Positions 36,098 to 49,031 of a stretch of DNA of 64,000 nt are shown piece by piece (position 1 is the stretch's first letter; the number at the start of each line of letters is the position of its first letter). The translations under genes were made by a program, and so were the position numbers. This DNA comes from Plantago major (lineage: Eukaryota > Streptophyta > Magnoliopsida > Lamiales > Plantaginaceae): contig CM048840.1 in NCBI GenBank assembly GCA_026545765.1, positions 53,134,580 to 53,198,579 of the forward strand, in the 5' to 3' direction. The notes under the pieces are model-generated. The model did not search any database. It was given only the letters and a program-made list of their open reading frames with translations, and had not been told where the DNA came from.

Positions 36098-37502
36098 CTA
36101 TGTAGGAATTGTGGATGCCTGTTCAATAGAGTAAGTACTAGAGTCTCCACCTGTTGCATCAATACCAGATTCCGTAGACCGTCCCCCTGTATGACCATCC
36201 GGGTCAACTGGTTGATCAGGCTGCTGCCTTGCTCCAGTATGCTGCTGTTGCTGGTTCGGCAACCGCCTCTCTTTTTGTTGTTGTCCAGCACGGCGTGCAG
36301 GAGCATGACGCACCACCCACTGATTTTCTTGAGCAGGCTGTTGTCTCTGTCCCTGCACATGCCGTGGCACAGGGGCAGGCTGTGCAGCGTGCCCAGTCGG
36401 CACAGTACGCTGCTCATTAGAAGTTCTATCGACCGTATGCCCACAAACATGCCCAATTCGTTGACATTGTTCACAAAAAGGAGAAGTCCATTCATATTCA
36501 ACCGGTTGCATGAACCGCTTCCCTTTATTATCCGTAATAGGTATGGACTTGCGAAGCTCCTTAGTAACATCAACCTCGATCATGACCCTAGCATAAGTAA
36601 CCCTTAACTTGCGAGCCGTACATTCATCCGTAAATAGTGGCTTACCAATGGCACTTGCGATCTTTCCAATACTTTTATCTCCCCAAAGGTGTAAAGGTAG
36701 CTGTGGGAATTTAACCCAAACAGGCATAACACGTAATAGGTCCTCTTTCAAGGAGAAATTCTGCGTCCATTGGCGAAGAAAGATGTGCATACCAAATATC
36801 GAATAAGTCTCATTGTCCAAAACCGCCTTCATATCTGTCGATGAGAGAAAATGGACTAGGAAGTAGCCCTCCTCATTGTAATAGAGCTCAGGTAACAAAC
36901 TGCCAGTTCTTGATCATGAATTGCTTTACTGCATTCATTGATAAATCTCCACCAAGCACGAAGAAAATCAGGGTATTCTCCCAAAATTTTAATTCCGAAG
37001 CAACATCATCCTCTTCAATCACAATTTCAGGTTCTCCATCAATGAGTATAGGTGCAACAAACTTGATTCCTTTTCCATGTTGGGGTAATCGGTTTCCTCG
37101 AATAACATCTACCCAGATTTGGGGTTCTTTCTGGCCAATCAAAGGCTCAGCTTGTTGAATCGATAAATCCGGCAGAATTTGGGTATTGGTTGCGACTTGA
37201 AACCTTAGGTCTGGGATCGCAGCTAAATCCTGCTGGGAGGATGTCGCAGCAACAGGAGAAGGCACCACCGGAATAATAGGTAAATCAGGGGGTTCCGTTT
37301 GCACCGACAAATCGGAAGGTTTTTCAGCCAAGGGGTTGCGATTCAGGTCTAGGTCAACATCGGAGCAATCTTCAACAGTGACCTCCTCTCTAAAACCCTC
37401 AGCCTGGGAATCAGAAGCTCCGCCAGACGATCCCGCCGGCCCTGTCTTCTTTGGGCGGCCGCAGGGGCGGGGCGGAGCGGCGGGGTTTTTTTTGGGGACC
37501 AT
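36098..37502 (-). pseudogene. LINE ORF1: DUF4283-type RNA-binding protein with CCHC-like knuckle (one frameshift)
   Basis: The ATG at 37502 starts a Pro/Lys-rich N-terminus. A DUF4283-type domain follows (FWENTLIFFVLGGD, NAVKQFMIKNW), then after a shift near 36895 YYNEEGYFLVHF, LPLHLWGDKSIGKIASAIG and a Cys/His motif (CEQCQRIGHVCGH, about 36475-36437). The last 100 residues are Gln/Pro/Arg-rich and low complexity. The family binds LINE RNA in the particle. A single shift separates two long frames. Confidence 0.85.
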
Positions 37503-37752
37503 CGCAGCTGTTCTTCCTTGTTTTTTTTACTTTACCAATAAAGGAGCTCCGCTAACTAATTCTTTATTATTTCTATTTCCTACTTTATCATTACTTTATC
37601 CAATCTATTTCTTACTTTATCATACATTTACAACTTCAGCAATATAACACCTCTTACAAACCATTATTTTATTATCATTCCTTATTGAAGAGAAAGCAAG
37701 TGATTATGAAGCTTTTAATGGATCAGAGGGAGTATAAATTAAATACTATGTA

Positions 37753-38344
37753 CTCCCTCATATTCATATTATAAGAAGTTTTGTGTTATTCTCTATTTGA
37801 TAAATATAAGATGTTTTAGAAAATTTTATTATGTGATTCCGTGTTTTCACCATTTCTTAGGCATCCAACCCATTGATTTTATTATTTTTCATTTATTTTA
37901 TCTTGAACACTACAAAAACTAAGCACATTACTCATTTTTATTGGTGGATTTATTTGTTCAAGACACTAACATTTTTGTTCTCAATCATTTACCAAGACTA
38001 CTAATGAAGAGAGAGTTGTCTTAATTTGTACTCCCTCCGTCCCGAACAATTAGTCACATTTCTTTTCGGCGCTGTTTTTAAGAAAGACAAGTGTTTATTG
38101 TTTGTTGTTGCGGAGAGAAATGATAAAGAATGTAAAAGGTATGAGAGATAAGATATATAATGATAAAGAATGGAAAAAGTAAGAGGGATAGTTGAGTTAG
38201 TGGAAGTTAGTGGGTGTACTTTTTTACTATTTTTGTAATGGGACTAGATTCGTGGGACGTCCATAAAAGGAATATGTACATTATTGTTCGGGACGGAGGG
38301 AGTATAAAATAGCCAAAACGTCTTATAATATGAATAGGAGGAAG
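37753..38344. mobile_element. MITE with nested family B MITE
   Basis: The outer ends CTCCCTCATATTCATATTAT and ATAATATGAATAGGAGGAAG are inverted and flanked by TA. An inner element occupies 38031-38302. The outer element on its own would be about 320 bp. Confidence 0.85.
38031..38302. mobile_element. Stowaway-like MITE (family B), inner
   Basis: Inverted ends CTCCCTCCGTCCCGAACAAT / ATTGTTCGGGACGGAGGGAG flanked by TA. It is the same family as 38656-38916 but in opposite orientation. Confidence 0.92.
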
Positions 38345-38367
38345 TATATGACTATGTTTGTAATATA

Positions 38368-38572
38368 CTCACTCCAACTCAAATTCAACTTACTGCATGT
38401 CCAATTTCAACTCCTTATCTCTTAAATGGAAAATCAGTCTCTTAGTTTATTCACTATATCTCCTACTTTATTCATTATACCTTATTATTTATTCACCATT
38501 TTTTTTTTACTTTATTCATTATTTCTCCTACTTTATTCAACCATCTCTTAAAATTTTCTCTACGGAATGGAG
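38368..38572. mobile_element. Stowaway-like MITE (family D)
   Basis: It begins CTCACTCCAACTCAAATTCAAC after TA and ends CGGAATGGAG before TA. The repeated CTACTTTATTCA words are shared with 56496-56759. Confidence 0.75.
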
Positions 38573-38655
38573 TATAAATTATTTGACCAACTCATATAAA
38601 ATTGCTTTTACAATATGTGACTTTTTGTGAACCATTGATTCGACACAATATAGTA

Positions 38656-38916
38656 CTCCCTCCGTCCCACGAATTAGTACCCTTATTCCTTTTATGTATG
38701 TCCAGCGAATCTATTCCAATTACAAAAATAGCAAAAATGTACACCCACTAACTTCCACTATCTCTTACTTTTTCCATTCTTTATCATTATATATCTTATC
38801 TCTCATACTTTTTTCATTATTTATCATTTCTATCCCCAACAACAAACAATAAACAATCGGCTTTCTTAAAGACAGTGCCGAAAAGAAATTGGTACAGATT
38901 CGAAGGACGGAGAGAG
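38656..38916. mobile_element. Stowaway-like MITE (family B), second copy, inverted
   Basis: Ends CTCCCTCCGTCCCACGAATT and ATTCGAAGGACGGAGAGAG with TA on both sides. The interior is the reverse complement of the 38031-38302 copy. Confidence 0.9.
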
Positions 38917-38979
38917 TAAATAATTAAGCAAAAGATACAAAAATGTAAAGAGGAAGGAAAAAAAAACAGTTCTATGATG

Positions 38980-39130
38980 GGACAGTCCGGTACCCCTGCC
39001 CAGTTTTAACAGGACCGGGCCCAATTCCAGGCCTGTCTACATGCTATGGCTCTGGCCTGGGCCTTTTAGAAACATCCAGGCCAACGTCGGGACTCACAAA
39101 GCCCAACCCAGCTCATTGCCATCCCTAACT
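38980..39130. repeat. hAT-like transposon terminus fragment
   Basis: A GC-rich island in AT-rich sequence with repeated GGCC/GGGCC words. Read on the minus strand it begins TTAGGGATGGCAATGAGCTG, which is typical of non-autonomous hAT ends. No partner end was found nearby. Confidence 0.45.
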
Positions 39131-40236
39131 GCACAACTAATGTTGACAATATAAACATGGCTTTTCTATTATCAGGTTGCATTTGTACTAACCTGAACGC
39201 ATGTTTTCGCTAGATATTCGCCACGTGACATTTAATTCAATCTGGTCCATCTATTTTTGTTCGAAGTCATTTTTTCAATAATTTTATGTACGATGGATTG
39301 TAATTTATCTTTTTAATAATAAAAAATCCCCATAAAATATAAATCGACTATAATACCCGTATACATATAACTTTTATTAATAACAAAATACATAATTATA
39401 TTGCAAATCCATATTGAAACATAATTACAATTTTAAACATAATTTACTGAAGCATTAATGCTTCTGCAGGTGAAGAACACGATATATTTACCGTGAAGAA
39501 CCCTACCTCAACAAATACAGATGGAACAAATTGTTTCTTCAAAAATCAAAATTAAAGGTGATGTGTTGTTGCAGACTTTGAAAAATTGCACAAAGCGCAG
39601 TGAAACCAAAACTCCTCTTCACTCTCAAGCAGCACACGCACACAGCACTGTTCCCTGTTACGTTAGTACATGATATGACTACGTGTGGAGACCGAAAAGA
39701 TAAAAGAGGGAATAATCATGGAGACGAAAAATTTCTTGACTGGATTATCAAGAAAATGATCGAAGTCCGATATGAAACGATGAACGGACCTAAATGTTTA
39801 ATTTACAATGTTTAATAAAAGGTTAGGGTTGTAAAATTGTATAATAAAAGTTTATTTATTAAATTTAATTAAACTTTGAATAGGGGTATACTTGTACATT
39901 AATATTTTATTGTTAAAATATAATTAGTGTAATATAATTTGTAAGATCGAACCTGGCGATCATCTAACGGAGACCTGCGTTTAGGTTGGTACGAAGCCGA
40001 CCTGAAAATAGAAAAGCCCTATAAACATTTATTTCTCGATTAAAAAGAATTGTGTTAAGAGTGTAAAACAGCAGTTCAGGCACAAAAAATAGTTCTCAGG
40101 AATTACAAACAAAAAATACACTCCATCATTGTGTTATGAAATGAGTCCCAACCCTACCATATAAGTTAACAGTAAACCATATATAAATCAGAGGTGACAG
40201 ATATTAGTAGCTAAGCCACTTTGGGCAGAATAAAGC
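39131..40236. other. Gene-free 3' flank of the lactone dehydrogenase gene
   Basis: AT-rich. 39218-39400 is a diverged direct copy of 54825-55010 (shared GTTCGAAGTCATTTTT and GTACGATxGATTxTAAT blocks). The dehydrogenase 3' untranslated region must lie in the last few hundred bp before 40236. No other gene seen. Confidence 0.55.
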
Positions 40237-43200
40237 TCAACTCACAGTATCGGTGACGGGAAACAATTTCTCCAGCATATGGTTAGAAAGGATGTGGTTG
40301 GGATCGAGCTTCCTTCTTGCTTCGTTGTATGCATCCACGGGGAATCTCTTTCTCAACCTTGCCTGCAAATCAACTAGCTCATCTTTGTCCTTCGGGACCT
40401 GCAAGCAAAACGTATATGGTAGTGTGACGATAGCAGATAGAATCCTCAAGTATAAGCCTGTAAATGTTAAATATATCGCCCCTGAAAAAGGTTGATGTAA
40501 TTTCTGAAACTCGTATGTAATCAATAATTTCATAATTTAGCATGGGATAATAAAGTACTAATAAGTATCAGATAGCTTTAATTTAAGTGGATAGTATAAG
40601 AATCAGTTCATAGTAAAATCCATCTTCGTTGAAAACAAAAAGTGGATGAGGACGAAACATAGGCCAGGTTTGTAACACCCAATATTATAATTACATTTTT
40701 ATTAAGTTATACGTAATATCTAAGATATGAACAAAATGTAGCACAGTATTTGGAAACCTTAGGGACTCAAAAATATTTACGAAGTTCATTTGCTAATAAC
40801 ACAAACAAATGTGGCTACTATAATACTCCCTCCGTTTCACTAAAGGTGTAACAATTTTCCGTTTTGAACATTTTACATTTAAAATTATGGAAATTCCTTT
40901 CATAATAAAATTTAATTTCAACCACATTTTTGGGCAAATGTGTATTTTACTACTCAATTAATATCTCCTACTCATTTTTAACTACATACTTTTGGGACCA
41001 CACAATTGTTACACTTTTAGTAAAACGGATGGAGTATTTACTAAGTATAATATTCTAAAATATTGCATGAATGAATAAAGACAAGTGCCCCTCTTCCATG
41101 ATGCAATTATACTAAAAATAGGAAAAAAACAATAGAATGAAAGCGAAGCAATGCCCCCAGAAACTAGCTGGTAACATTTCTCAAAACTCCGATAGTATAA
41201 TTTTTCTCTTTCAAGTATGTAATCTTGAGTTTCATTCCTATACGAAACCTAAATTATTATTTATAAAAAATAGTGGTCTAATTATAATAAAATAAAATTG
41301 CATAGAAAGTTAGAACCTAAATGTAAGAATTAAAAAAAAAAAAAAAAAAAAAGGGTAGGTTCTATGATTCCTATATAACAAATTTAATTAACTGTAGCAA
41401 TTATTAGCCAAACGTCTTTCTACGGTTATAACTTATCCCATTAATCTCTAACAAAGAGTGGTTGTCCATATTAAATTATGCAACAGTGTTGTCAATCCCG
41501 GCACATTTCGGCACCTGGACGATATTGATATGCCCATACCGAGCAATCTCGGGCGTGATTGCGGCCCGGATCCCAGAACTCCCGAGAGGGATATTAAACT
41601 TTGGGGGGTAAATTACCAGAATCAAAACCTACTTCACTTTTTTCGTTCAATCATCTCCAACTTTGACCACGAACTAATCTTAAACCGCAATTATAAAATA
41701 TTCAATTAAATTATATAATAAAACTTTATGAATTATATAATTTAATTGAACATTTTACAATTGCGGTTTAAGAATAGTTCGTAGTCAAAGTTGGAGACAG
41801 TTGACCGAAAAAAATTAAAGTGGAAACCTTTGACAGGGATGGAGGAAGTAATACACAATAAATTTCCAAAGTTAAGCCTTTTTTTTCTTTAGTTTCTGGC
41901 TTGAGGCGCATTAATTGATTTATTTCTAGCTTTTATGTTTATGGTATAATGTATTCTATATCATATACTCCCTCCCATCCATTAAAAGCTTATTAGCTTG
42001 GTACTTTATCTTAGAATAAGGAATATGCATTAAAAAATAGTTTGTGTCCAGAATTATCTTGGTGAAGTTGTAAGTGGGTCATAAAGTAAAAAAGAGAACG
42101 AATAAAGTGACGATAAAGTAGGAAATATAAATAATAAATAATTAGTTAGTGGGGATAAAACTTTCAATTTATGGGTTAGGAAGGAAGTTTCTAATGGAAC
42201 CACAAAAAAGGAAAGATAAGAAGTTATTAATGGAACTGATAGAGCATATAACTTCACTATCTCGGTCAACCCGGTAGCGCGATCACACTATCCCAGATTT
42301 TTTGGTTGGGTGCGACCCGACACGTTCCGGGATGACATAAGGGTGTCTTACGATCCTGCTATCCCAAATTTTCATTTTTAATATTTATTTATTTATTTCT
42401 TTTCATATATGGTCCATTAAAAGATTCCTAGGCTATTAATTTCTCTCAATTAAGGAATAGTAGTAAAAAAATAGAAATAAAGTGATGATAAAGTAAAAAA
42501 TAGAAATAATAAAGAATTAGTTAGTGGGTAAAAAAATTTCATTTATTCGTTAGTAAGTTTCTAATAGAATAGAAAGTTATTAATGGAATGGGGAGCATCT
42601 TTTATAGCACTTGCAATATGTAAAATATTTCAATTCAATAAAAATTTGCAAAAAATGATAAATAAAAAATTACAAATGGTCAAGATGAAGATCAAGCATG
42701 AAACGTATATTAGAAGAGGTGAAGATCTGGGTCCAACCCTCACAAAGTGGTACGAGGAAAATAAAGAAAAGTAGTATTAGTTATGTAGTATTCTAATTTA
42801 ATGTAATGTAATTTTGTATCTCTAAGTACTGTATTTTTTATTCCAAAGCATTAAAATTTATTTATTTTTATTTCATGTTATTTTAATTACTAATTAACAT
42901 TTAAAATAATACTCCTCTGTCCTGCAAAACTTTATACATTTGCCATTTTTAGCCGTCCGCAGAACTTCCATGTATTAAAAAAAAAGGAAGCTACCCACAC
43001 CCAACAAATAATAAACAATCTCACTTTACACACAAATTATACATTTTACCACTCAAAGTACACTTTTGTCCACTTTTTTATACTTTATCATTACTTTAAC
43101 TTTTCGCATAAAACTACGCGTCAATCCTAATGTATTAAGTTCTCCGGGACAGGAGTATGAAGTTTTAAAAGAAATGGGAAAAGAATAGTGTAGTTTAAAA

Positions 43201-46200
43201 AGAAATGAGAGAAGAATAAGGAAATTTGGATATGATAGAGTATGATGGTTGGGTTTGATGCGACTGGAATGTTGACGTGGCAGAAAGTGAGGATATGATA
43301 GAGTATGAGGGTCTAACAATGTAATCATTCCAAAGGGTGTGTGTTACAAAGTTGTTCAACATAAGGACAATAGTAAGGCTTTTAAATGGGTAGGGTACGG
43401 TTCTACCCGACCCGAACCCGCACAAGACCTGTTACAAAATAATTGCGTTCGGGTTCGGGTTGGGTATGTACCCGGACCCGATCTCTACCCAACAAATAAG
43501 ACCTGACCCGACCCGAGCAACCGATATAAACCCGACCCGACCAGATCCAAAATAAACTTTAAAACATTTGTTTTACATGCTTTAATCTTTCTTATTTATA
43601 CTAATTACTAAGTCAAGGGAGATAACAACTGGATATAGCAAATCATTCTTATCGTGCCAGCCTTATAATTATGCATTTATGCTCCATAAAACGTATATGG
43701 CCATCTGTCACTTGAGAAATAACTTGCCATTAACCCATGTTGACATAAATCCTAACATTAAACCCTATCTAATCTCCAGAAAAGATTCCTTCACCTCGCC
43801 CCAAAATTGACATAAAATCATTAAACCCTATTTCATCTCCAGAAAAGAAAAATCACATTAATTCTGGCAAAGTTGTCTTATGATCCCAGGAATCGTATAT
43901 ATGTGGGTAGGGAAGTCTGAGCAATATCTCTTTCACAGAAAGATTGTAAAGCCCTTGCTCAAAATAAAACAGGTATACACTTCCTGGAAATGGAAGAAAT
44001 CTGAGCGGCCGAGAAGATATCTTAGGATTTCTTTTTTCTGCTGAAGACGACATCACAATTATGGAGAAGAAGACGGCTTTGTCGCAGAAGGAAGAAGAAA
44101 CGCAATTAGCTGAGCTGTTTTGGATTTTTCTGATTTTAAACTTCATGGGTTGGGCGGATTATACCCGTACCCGACTCCTACCCGTTACTAATTAACAGGT
44201 CGAGTACGGGTAGAGAACCGATTAACAAATATCGGTTTGTACCCATCGGGTTCTAAACGGGTTCGGGTCGGGTAGAACACAACCCGTTTAAAAGTTTAGG
44301 CAATACAATGTCCATATACTTGCAAAACCTCAAAATGCAAACATTTGAACTGATTTGCTACTTTTAAACTATCCACATGAAAATGAACAGCATCTACCTG
44401 CAAGTTTATTTCCATTCGAGGTAGATGCCGATAATCTAGAGGTCAGGGAAGATGATCAAAGATAGTTTTTTTCGTTATGATTACAAATGATCACACACAA
44501 AGTCAGCAAGGGCACATCAAAGATAGTTTTTTTTCGTTATGATTACCGCAGCTTAGAAAACATATTGGCATATCAAGGCATTAGTTTTCTTCATTATAAA
44601 TGATCACACACAAAGTCAGCAAGTGCACATTTAAAGTTTGGTCTGTACCTCAATCTTGGCCCAATGCTCATACGCTGAATAATTATCCCACAACCTTGCT
44701 TGTGTCAAACGCCGATAGTGGAAAAATTCTTCAGTGATTAATTTCCTCTGCCGAGCATCCATTGAAGGAAGATACATAATTATGCCAACCTGTTTTAAAA
44801 AGTGAAAATAAATGTGAATATTCATTTTCTTACAATGGTAATGTAATCAATATAAGAGTGGATTTTTCGTTTTGAAGGTGTGACAAGGAAGATTCCATGC
44901 AATATTGCCAACGCTCTCTCCGTCTTATTTGAAACTTCCCCCATTGCATTTTGGGTTTTCCCGATACAATTACCCTTATAATGTACATACATTTACAACT
45001 TTACCAAACTTTATCAATTCTTTATTCTCGTACAATACCCCGCTTACAACTTGCATACATTCTTTACTACACAAACTGTAGCCACAAGCAATATGTTACC
45101 ATATAATATCCACTTTTAAATCTCCATGTCCCAAAAGAAACTAGGTCAGGACTGTTTTCACGCATTTTTCCTGCTAACAGTGATATAACTAGCTCAGGAC
45201 AACAAAATATTCAATTACCATACCCATGAGAATATTTCATCATTTGATGGGCTATAAGCTGGGCTCATGAGGCTTTTGCTACATGCTGTCCATCTTTGCT
45301 CAATTGGTGCCGGAGCTGGTAAATTTTCTTTTTCAATAAGCTGCAACAATTGTTCAATGTATTCCAGATCTTTCATGCTTGGCTTTGAAAGGGTTCCAGC
45401 AGGGAAACATGTTTCTGAGACCCATTGTTGACCACCACAATCAAACCCTAGAATTTCATCGCTCCAGCCAACTCTGTATCCTTCTGATTTTCGCCAGAAA
45501 TCTGCCTCTGCTTGATTAACCTTCATGACGTGTTCCTTATTGAGAGGATCCAAGGCAAGTAACTTATCTCTTAATTCAGTGAATGAAAACTCGCTGATGT
45601 CTAGTTCATTTTCTTCAGGGGTTTTCCTGTAAATTACAGAAATATTCGTGTGGATAAACAGCTACACAAAGAGTGCTAGTACAGCAAGCGGCAAGTTACA
45701 ATTTGTCTTGTTAATGATATTACTACACGTTTTAACATGTCTGACCTCTGAAGAAAAGGATATTCAACCCCATTGGAGCAAATCCTTTGGACTTGGAGGC
45801 TTGTACTTAAAATTTATGATTTTTTTAATCATTATTTTTCTTTTTTACTTCAAGAAATTAAAAACAGAGAACAACTCATTACCATAGGGTCGACAAAGAA
45901 GCTTTTCTTTTATGCTCTTTCTTCCCCTACTTCTAACGAACAAATTGTTGCACCATTAATATCTCTTTTGCTTATTATACTGGATACACTCCATGGATCT
46001 TGCACCAATAATAATTAATAAGTTTTAAATTGCACATCAAGAGTTAAAACATCATTTTTAAGAGAACTCTTTTTCATGGTTAGGTTTGAATGTGAAATTT
46101 GTTTGGAGGGGGGGAGGGAGGGAGGGGATTAATAATAATGATTAATGACATAAATAATCATAATAATAAACCCACTTCCCCTTAACAATTACAGTTTTTA

Positions 46201-49031
46201 GTGGCCATCCCTATGTATTCTCAGGATGTACCAATGTAGTATAAATACCGTTTCATTTTTGCAATGTTTGGAGGTAACCCTGCTGTTCAACAAAAGATTA
46301 CATAGTATGAGAGTTAAGCCCACAGACAGGTCTCAATATAATTTCTCTGAGAACAAGTTTGCAGTTGATGTACATATAAATAAAGGGGTATACATCTCTA
46401 CTGGAGCACAATCATAAAAGAAGTCATAAAAAAATTATGCTTGTGCTTGTCGACCAAGTTTTTCTTAGTAATTTTGACTGACTATAATCATAGGTAAGAA
46501 GATTGTTTACCTGTACTTCTTCAGTGATTCCTGATAGAAATCTCTCACATGCTGCACAGCTTCTTCCTGAGTATACCTAGGTTTATGCTTCGGTGGTCCC
46601 TTCCATTTTGAAAGAGGATTACAACTGACCACAACAACTGTGTCGGTATACGGAATATACAGGTATTTGACATGCTTGTTCTCGGAGAGAAGTTTTCTGC
46701 GAAGAAAAGGAGGGGAAAAAATAAATTGGAATAGCTTTAGTGCTTTGGAGAACAATAAATAATGTGAATGTCACTCAATCCAGATTTAGTGAACTGTTAT
46801 TGCTAAGAACCATCATACAGGAACTTGTTGCACTGAACAATATGCAGAACGCACAATTGATTGGACAAGGTCAAATACTAGCCTTTCTAGGATGCATATC
46901 ATTTAACAGTGGTTTCCAATTGAAACGGTCGACCGAGTACAGTAGATCAATAAGTTTACAAGCATGCATGAAACCACAGAATTCACATCAGTCACAGGCT
47001 AAAAATAATACATACACTGTATGAGTCAAATTCAGGACAAATCATTTGAGTGAATAATCAGATACATATGGCACTATATATCGCCTTAACTCCCAAATAG
47101 TTTGAAGTAATGCACAAATAGAGGCTCAACCATTCTTACACATGCCAGAGACAGAAACGTGCCAGCATACATGTGAAGACTTGATGGATGGAACCTAAGA
47201 AGATGAATAATTAAGAATCAAGTCCAGAAAAGGCCCTTATAGCACTCAGGTAAGAAAGTATATTACAGAATGAATGATGAAAACAGAGTTTAAAACAAGG
47301 CCAAACCTATAAACTGAGTGTTACTCCACTCTTAATGAAGAAAACAGAAGATTGTTTATTCTTCAGAATCTGATTTTAGTAATTAGTGGGACATACTCGA
47401 CCATAAAGTTCCAAATATAAAAAAAAGAAGAAGAAAGAAGTACTTGTGATTCTTTTTTATCTCCGTCATGTTCGATACAAATGTATGTTCTACGAGCTCC
47501 TCCCTCTCCACACATTGCAGTGTAACTTCGGATACCACACCAAGGCCTCCAAGACCACAACGAGCTAAATAAAATAGTTCTGGATCATTTTCTTTAGAAA
47601 TCTCTATTGTGCCCTTGGCAGGAGTGACCAGCTTCATGCTGATAACTTGCTCATCTAGTGGAGGCAGCCTAGCACCAGTGCCATGTGCACCAACCTGAAG
47701 ATTCACAATGCACATCAACCAGCGGCCTCATACAGACACAAAACAAGTTCAAGTTAGAGCATCACAAATAACAAGAAATATATCACAACAATGTAAAGTT
47801 TCAATAATATGAAATAGCTTAAAATATGAATACCAACTATATTCAAACTAAACCTACCAATGTCCATTAAAATACAATCTCAATGGCAGTTTGACATACA
47901 AGCAATCAGGGTACCCGTGGATAAAAATCTCAGATCAAAAAATTCCAAAAGTTCTCGGTTTTCTAATTATAAGATGAACCAACATGAAAGTCCAAATCCC
48001 TTTCTAAACACCTGAAAAAAAAAGTTTCTCCTTTCAAATCCTTTGGCTTTACATTTCCAAACACTGTGAAACCTTCCGAAAAATCCCTAAGTGTCCAGGT
48101 TTTTCAGAATTTCCAAAACCAAGATCTGGATTTAGGATCTGTTCCGGGGATGAGCTTATTTGGTCATCTGACCACAATAATTTGTTGACGTGAACGCCTA
48201 GCTGGTAGGTGTAACTTCGGAAACTACTTCAGGTAAGTTTTTACAGACCATATTCTTTATGTAGACAATCAGATGATTTACTAAACACCTGCATAGAAAT
48301 CACCTGCTTATGTGGTCTCAAAGTGAACTGCCTTATCTCCTAGTCTCACTAAACAGAGCATTAATATGCAACACTACATTTCAGCTAAAAAAGCAATGGT
48401 GGGCACACATTTGGAAGCAAAAGGACAGAGAATTGAATAACCAAACCTGTACAATGCCACCAATCTGCTGCTCCTTAATAGAAGCAAAATTCTGTAGAGT
48501 AAGGCCATACTCCTTAATCCCATCCACAAGCTGCTGAACTCTAATCCCAGCCAGAACCCGAACGGTCTTCTTCTTCACATCCACCTCCACAACCTTATCC
48601 ATCAGAGCCAAATTCACCATACCCGCGCGCGTCAAGCCGATTCCATTCGGGGAAAGCCCCGAGCCAACAGGTCGAATCTTCTGCTTTTTCTCATTGCAGT
48701 CTTGTACAATAGATTCGAGCTCGGGGACAGTTTCGGGCTGGATAAAAGTGTGGGTCTGGACCTCGTGAGTGCCGCTCCAATTGGAGATTGTGTGGAGATC
48801 AGGTGGAAGAGGAGCGTAGCGGAAGAGTTTGGCTTGCTTGTGCTTGGCGTCAGGAGGTAATGGGAAGGAGTAGTATGTGGCGGCACCACAGCCCAGGAAG
48901 AGGAGGGTGTACCCGATGTATTTGCGGATCTCGGCATCGTTGGTGCCGGTGGAGGACGGTGGTGGCACGGAGCATAACGGCCGCCTGTAGGGGCGAATGG
49001 AGTGCCGGAGATTGGTGGCTCGCCGGAGCAT
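40237..49031 (-). CDS. GLDH: L-galactono-1,4-lactone dehydrogenase, mitochondrial (six exons)
   Basis: It oxidises L-galactono-1,4-lactone to L-ascorbate with cytochrome c as acceptor, the last step of plant vitamin C synthesis, in the mitochondrial inner membrane; it also helps complex I assembly. Exons: 49031-48447, 47694-47444, 46696-46511, 45626-45224, 44789-44649, 40398-40237. All junctions are GT/AG and the frames join to 575 residues (Arabidopsis about 610). An Arg-rich presequence starts it (MLRRATNLRHSIRPYRR), then a membrane segment (residues about 38-56). An FAD-binding PCMH domain has IRPVGSGLSPNGIGL and GAHGTGAR. The C-terminal ALO-type domain carries the family motif HWAK (about residue 516). 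I see no stop or shift, so the gene looks intact. The last intron is 4.25 kb and full of MITEs. Confidence 0.96.
40826..41034. mobile_element. Stowaway-like MITE (family E) in GLDH intron 5
   Basis: Inverted ends CTCCCTCCGTTTCACTAAA and TTTAGTAAAACGGATGGAG with TA on both sides; about 209 bp. Confidence 0.88.
41605..41835. repeat. Fold-back element (long perfect-like hairpin) in GLDH intron 5
   Basis: The arms are inverted: CCAACTTTGACCACGAACTA (about 41650) pairs with TAGTTCGTAGTCAAAGTTGG (about 41775), and ATTCAATTAAATTATATAAT with ATTATATAATTTAATTGAA, around a short loop near 41722-41736. The whole could fold into a stem of about 100 bp. Confidence 0.85.
41968..42594. repeat. Two family C MITE copies in GLDH intron 5
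   Basis: 41968-42244 starts CTCCCTCCCATCCATTAAAA after TA and ends TTATTAATGGAACTGATAGAG. 42411-42594 is a second, shorter copy (GGTCCATTAAAAG...TTATTAATGGAATGGGGAG). Both share the AATAATAAAxAATTAGTTAGT block. Confidence 0.78.
42912..43155. mobile_element. Stowaway-like MITE (family A), minus orientation, in GLDH intron 5
   Basis: Ends CTCCTCTGTCCTGCAAAACTT and TCTCCGGGACAGGAG flanked by TA. The interior is the reverse complement of the family A copies at 31949 and 56002. Confidence 0.85.
43380..44293. mobile_element. hAT-like non-autonomous element in GLDH intron 5
   Basis: The ends CTTTTAAATGGGTAGGGTAC and (minus strand) CTTTTAAACGGGTTGTGTTC are similar. Both are followed by clustered ACCCGACCCGAACCCG words, the subterminal repeat pattern of hAT elements. 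The interior is AT-rich and non-coding. Target duplications could not be fixed by eye. Confidence 0.6.

Larger units (their letters stand above)
32632..37551 (-). mobile_element. L1-type LINE, near full length
   Basis: On the minus strand it has ORF1 (nucleic acid-binding), ORF2 (endonuclease, RT, zinc finger), a 3' region and a short A-tail (T-run at 32629-32638 on the + strand). A 14-bp target duplication, CTAACTAATTCTTT, lies at 32618-32631 and 37552-37565. This is the normal signature of target-primed insertion with an intact 5' end. Frameshifts and a nonsense codon make it inactive. Confidence 0.93.
32527..37732. mobile_element. Stowaway-like MITE (family C) split by the LINE
   Basis: The left part (32527-32631) starts CTCCCTTCGTTCCATTAA after TA. 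The right part (37552-37732) ends TTAATGGATCAGAGGGAG before TA. Put side by side they give one ordinary MITE of about 270 bp. The LINE and its 14-bp target duplication lie between them. Confidence 0.88.

Noticed and set aside
39600..39815. 71-codon open frame near the GLDH 3' flank
   Set aside because: No recognisable domain, AT-rich context and no neighbouring exon-like sequence.
43380..44293. Protein-coding gene fragment inside the GLDH intron (97-codon frame at 43853-44146)
   Set aside because: The frame lies inside a hAT-like non-autonomous element and shows no known domain.
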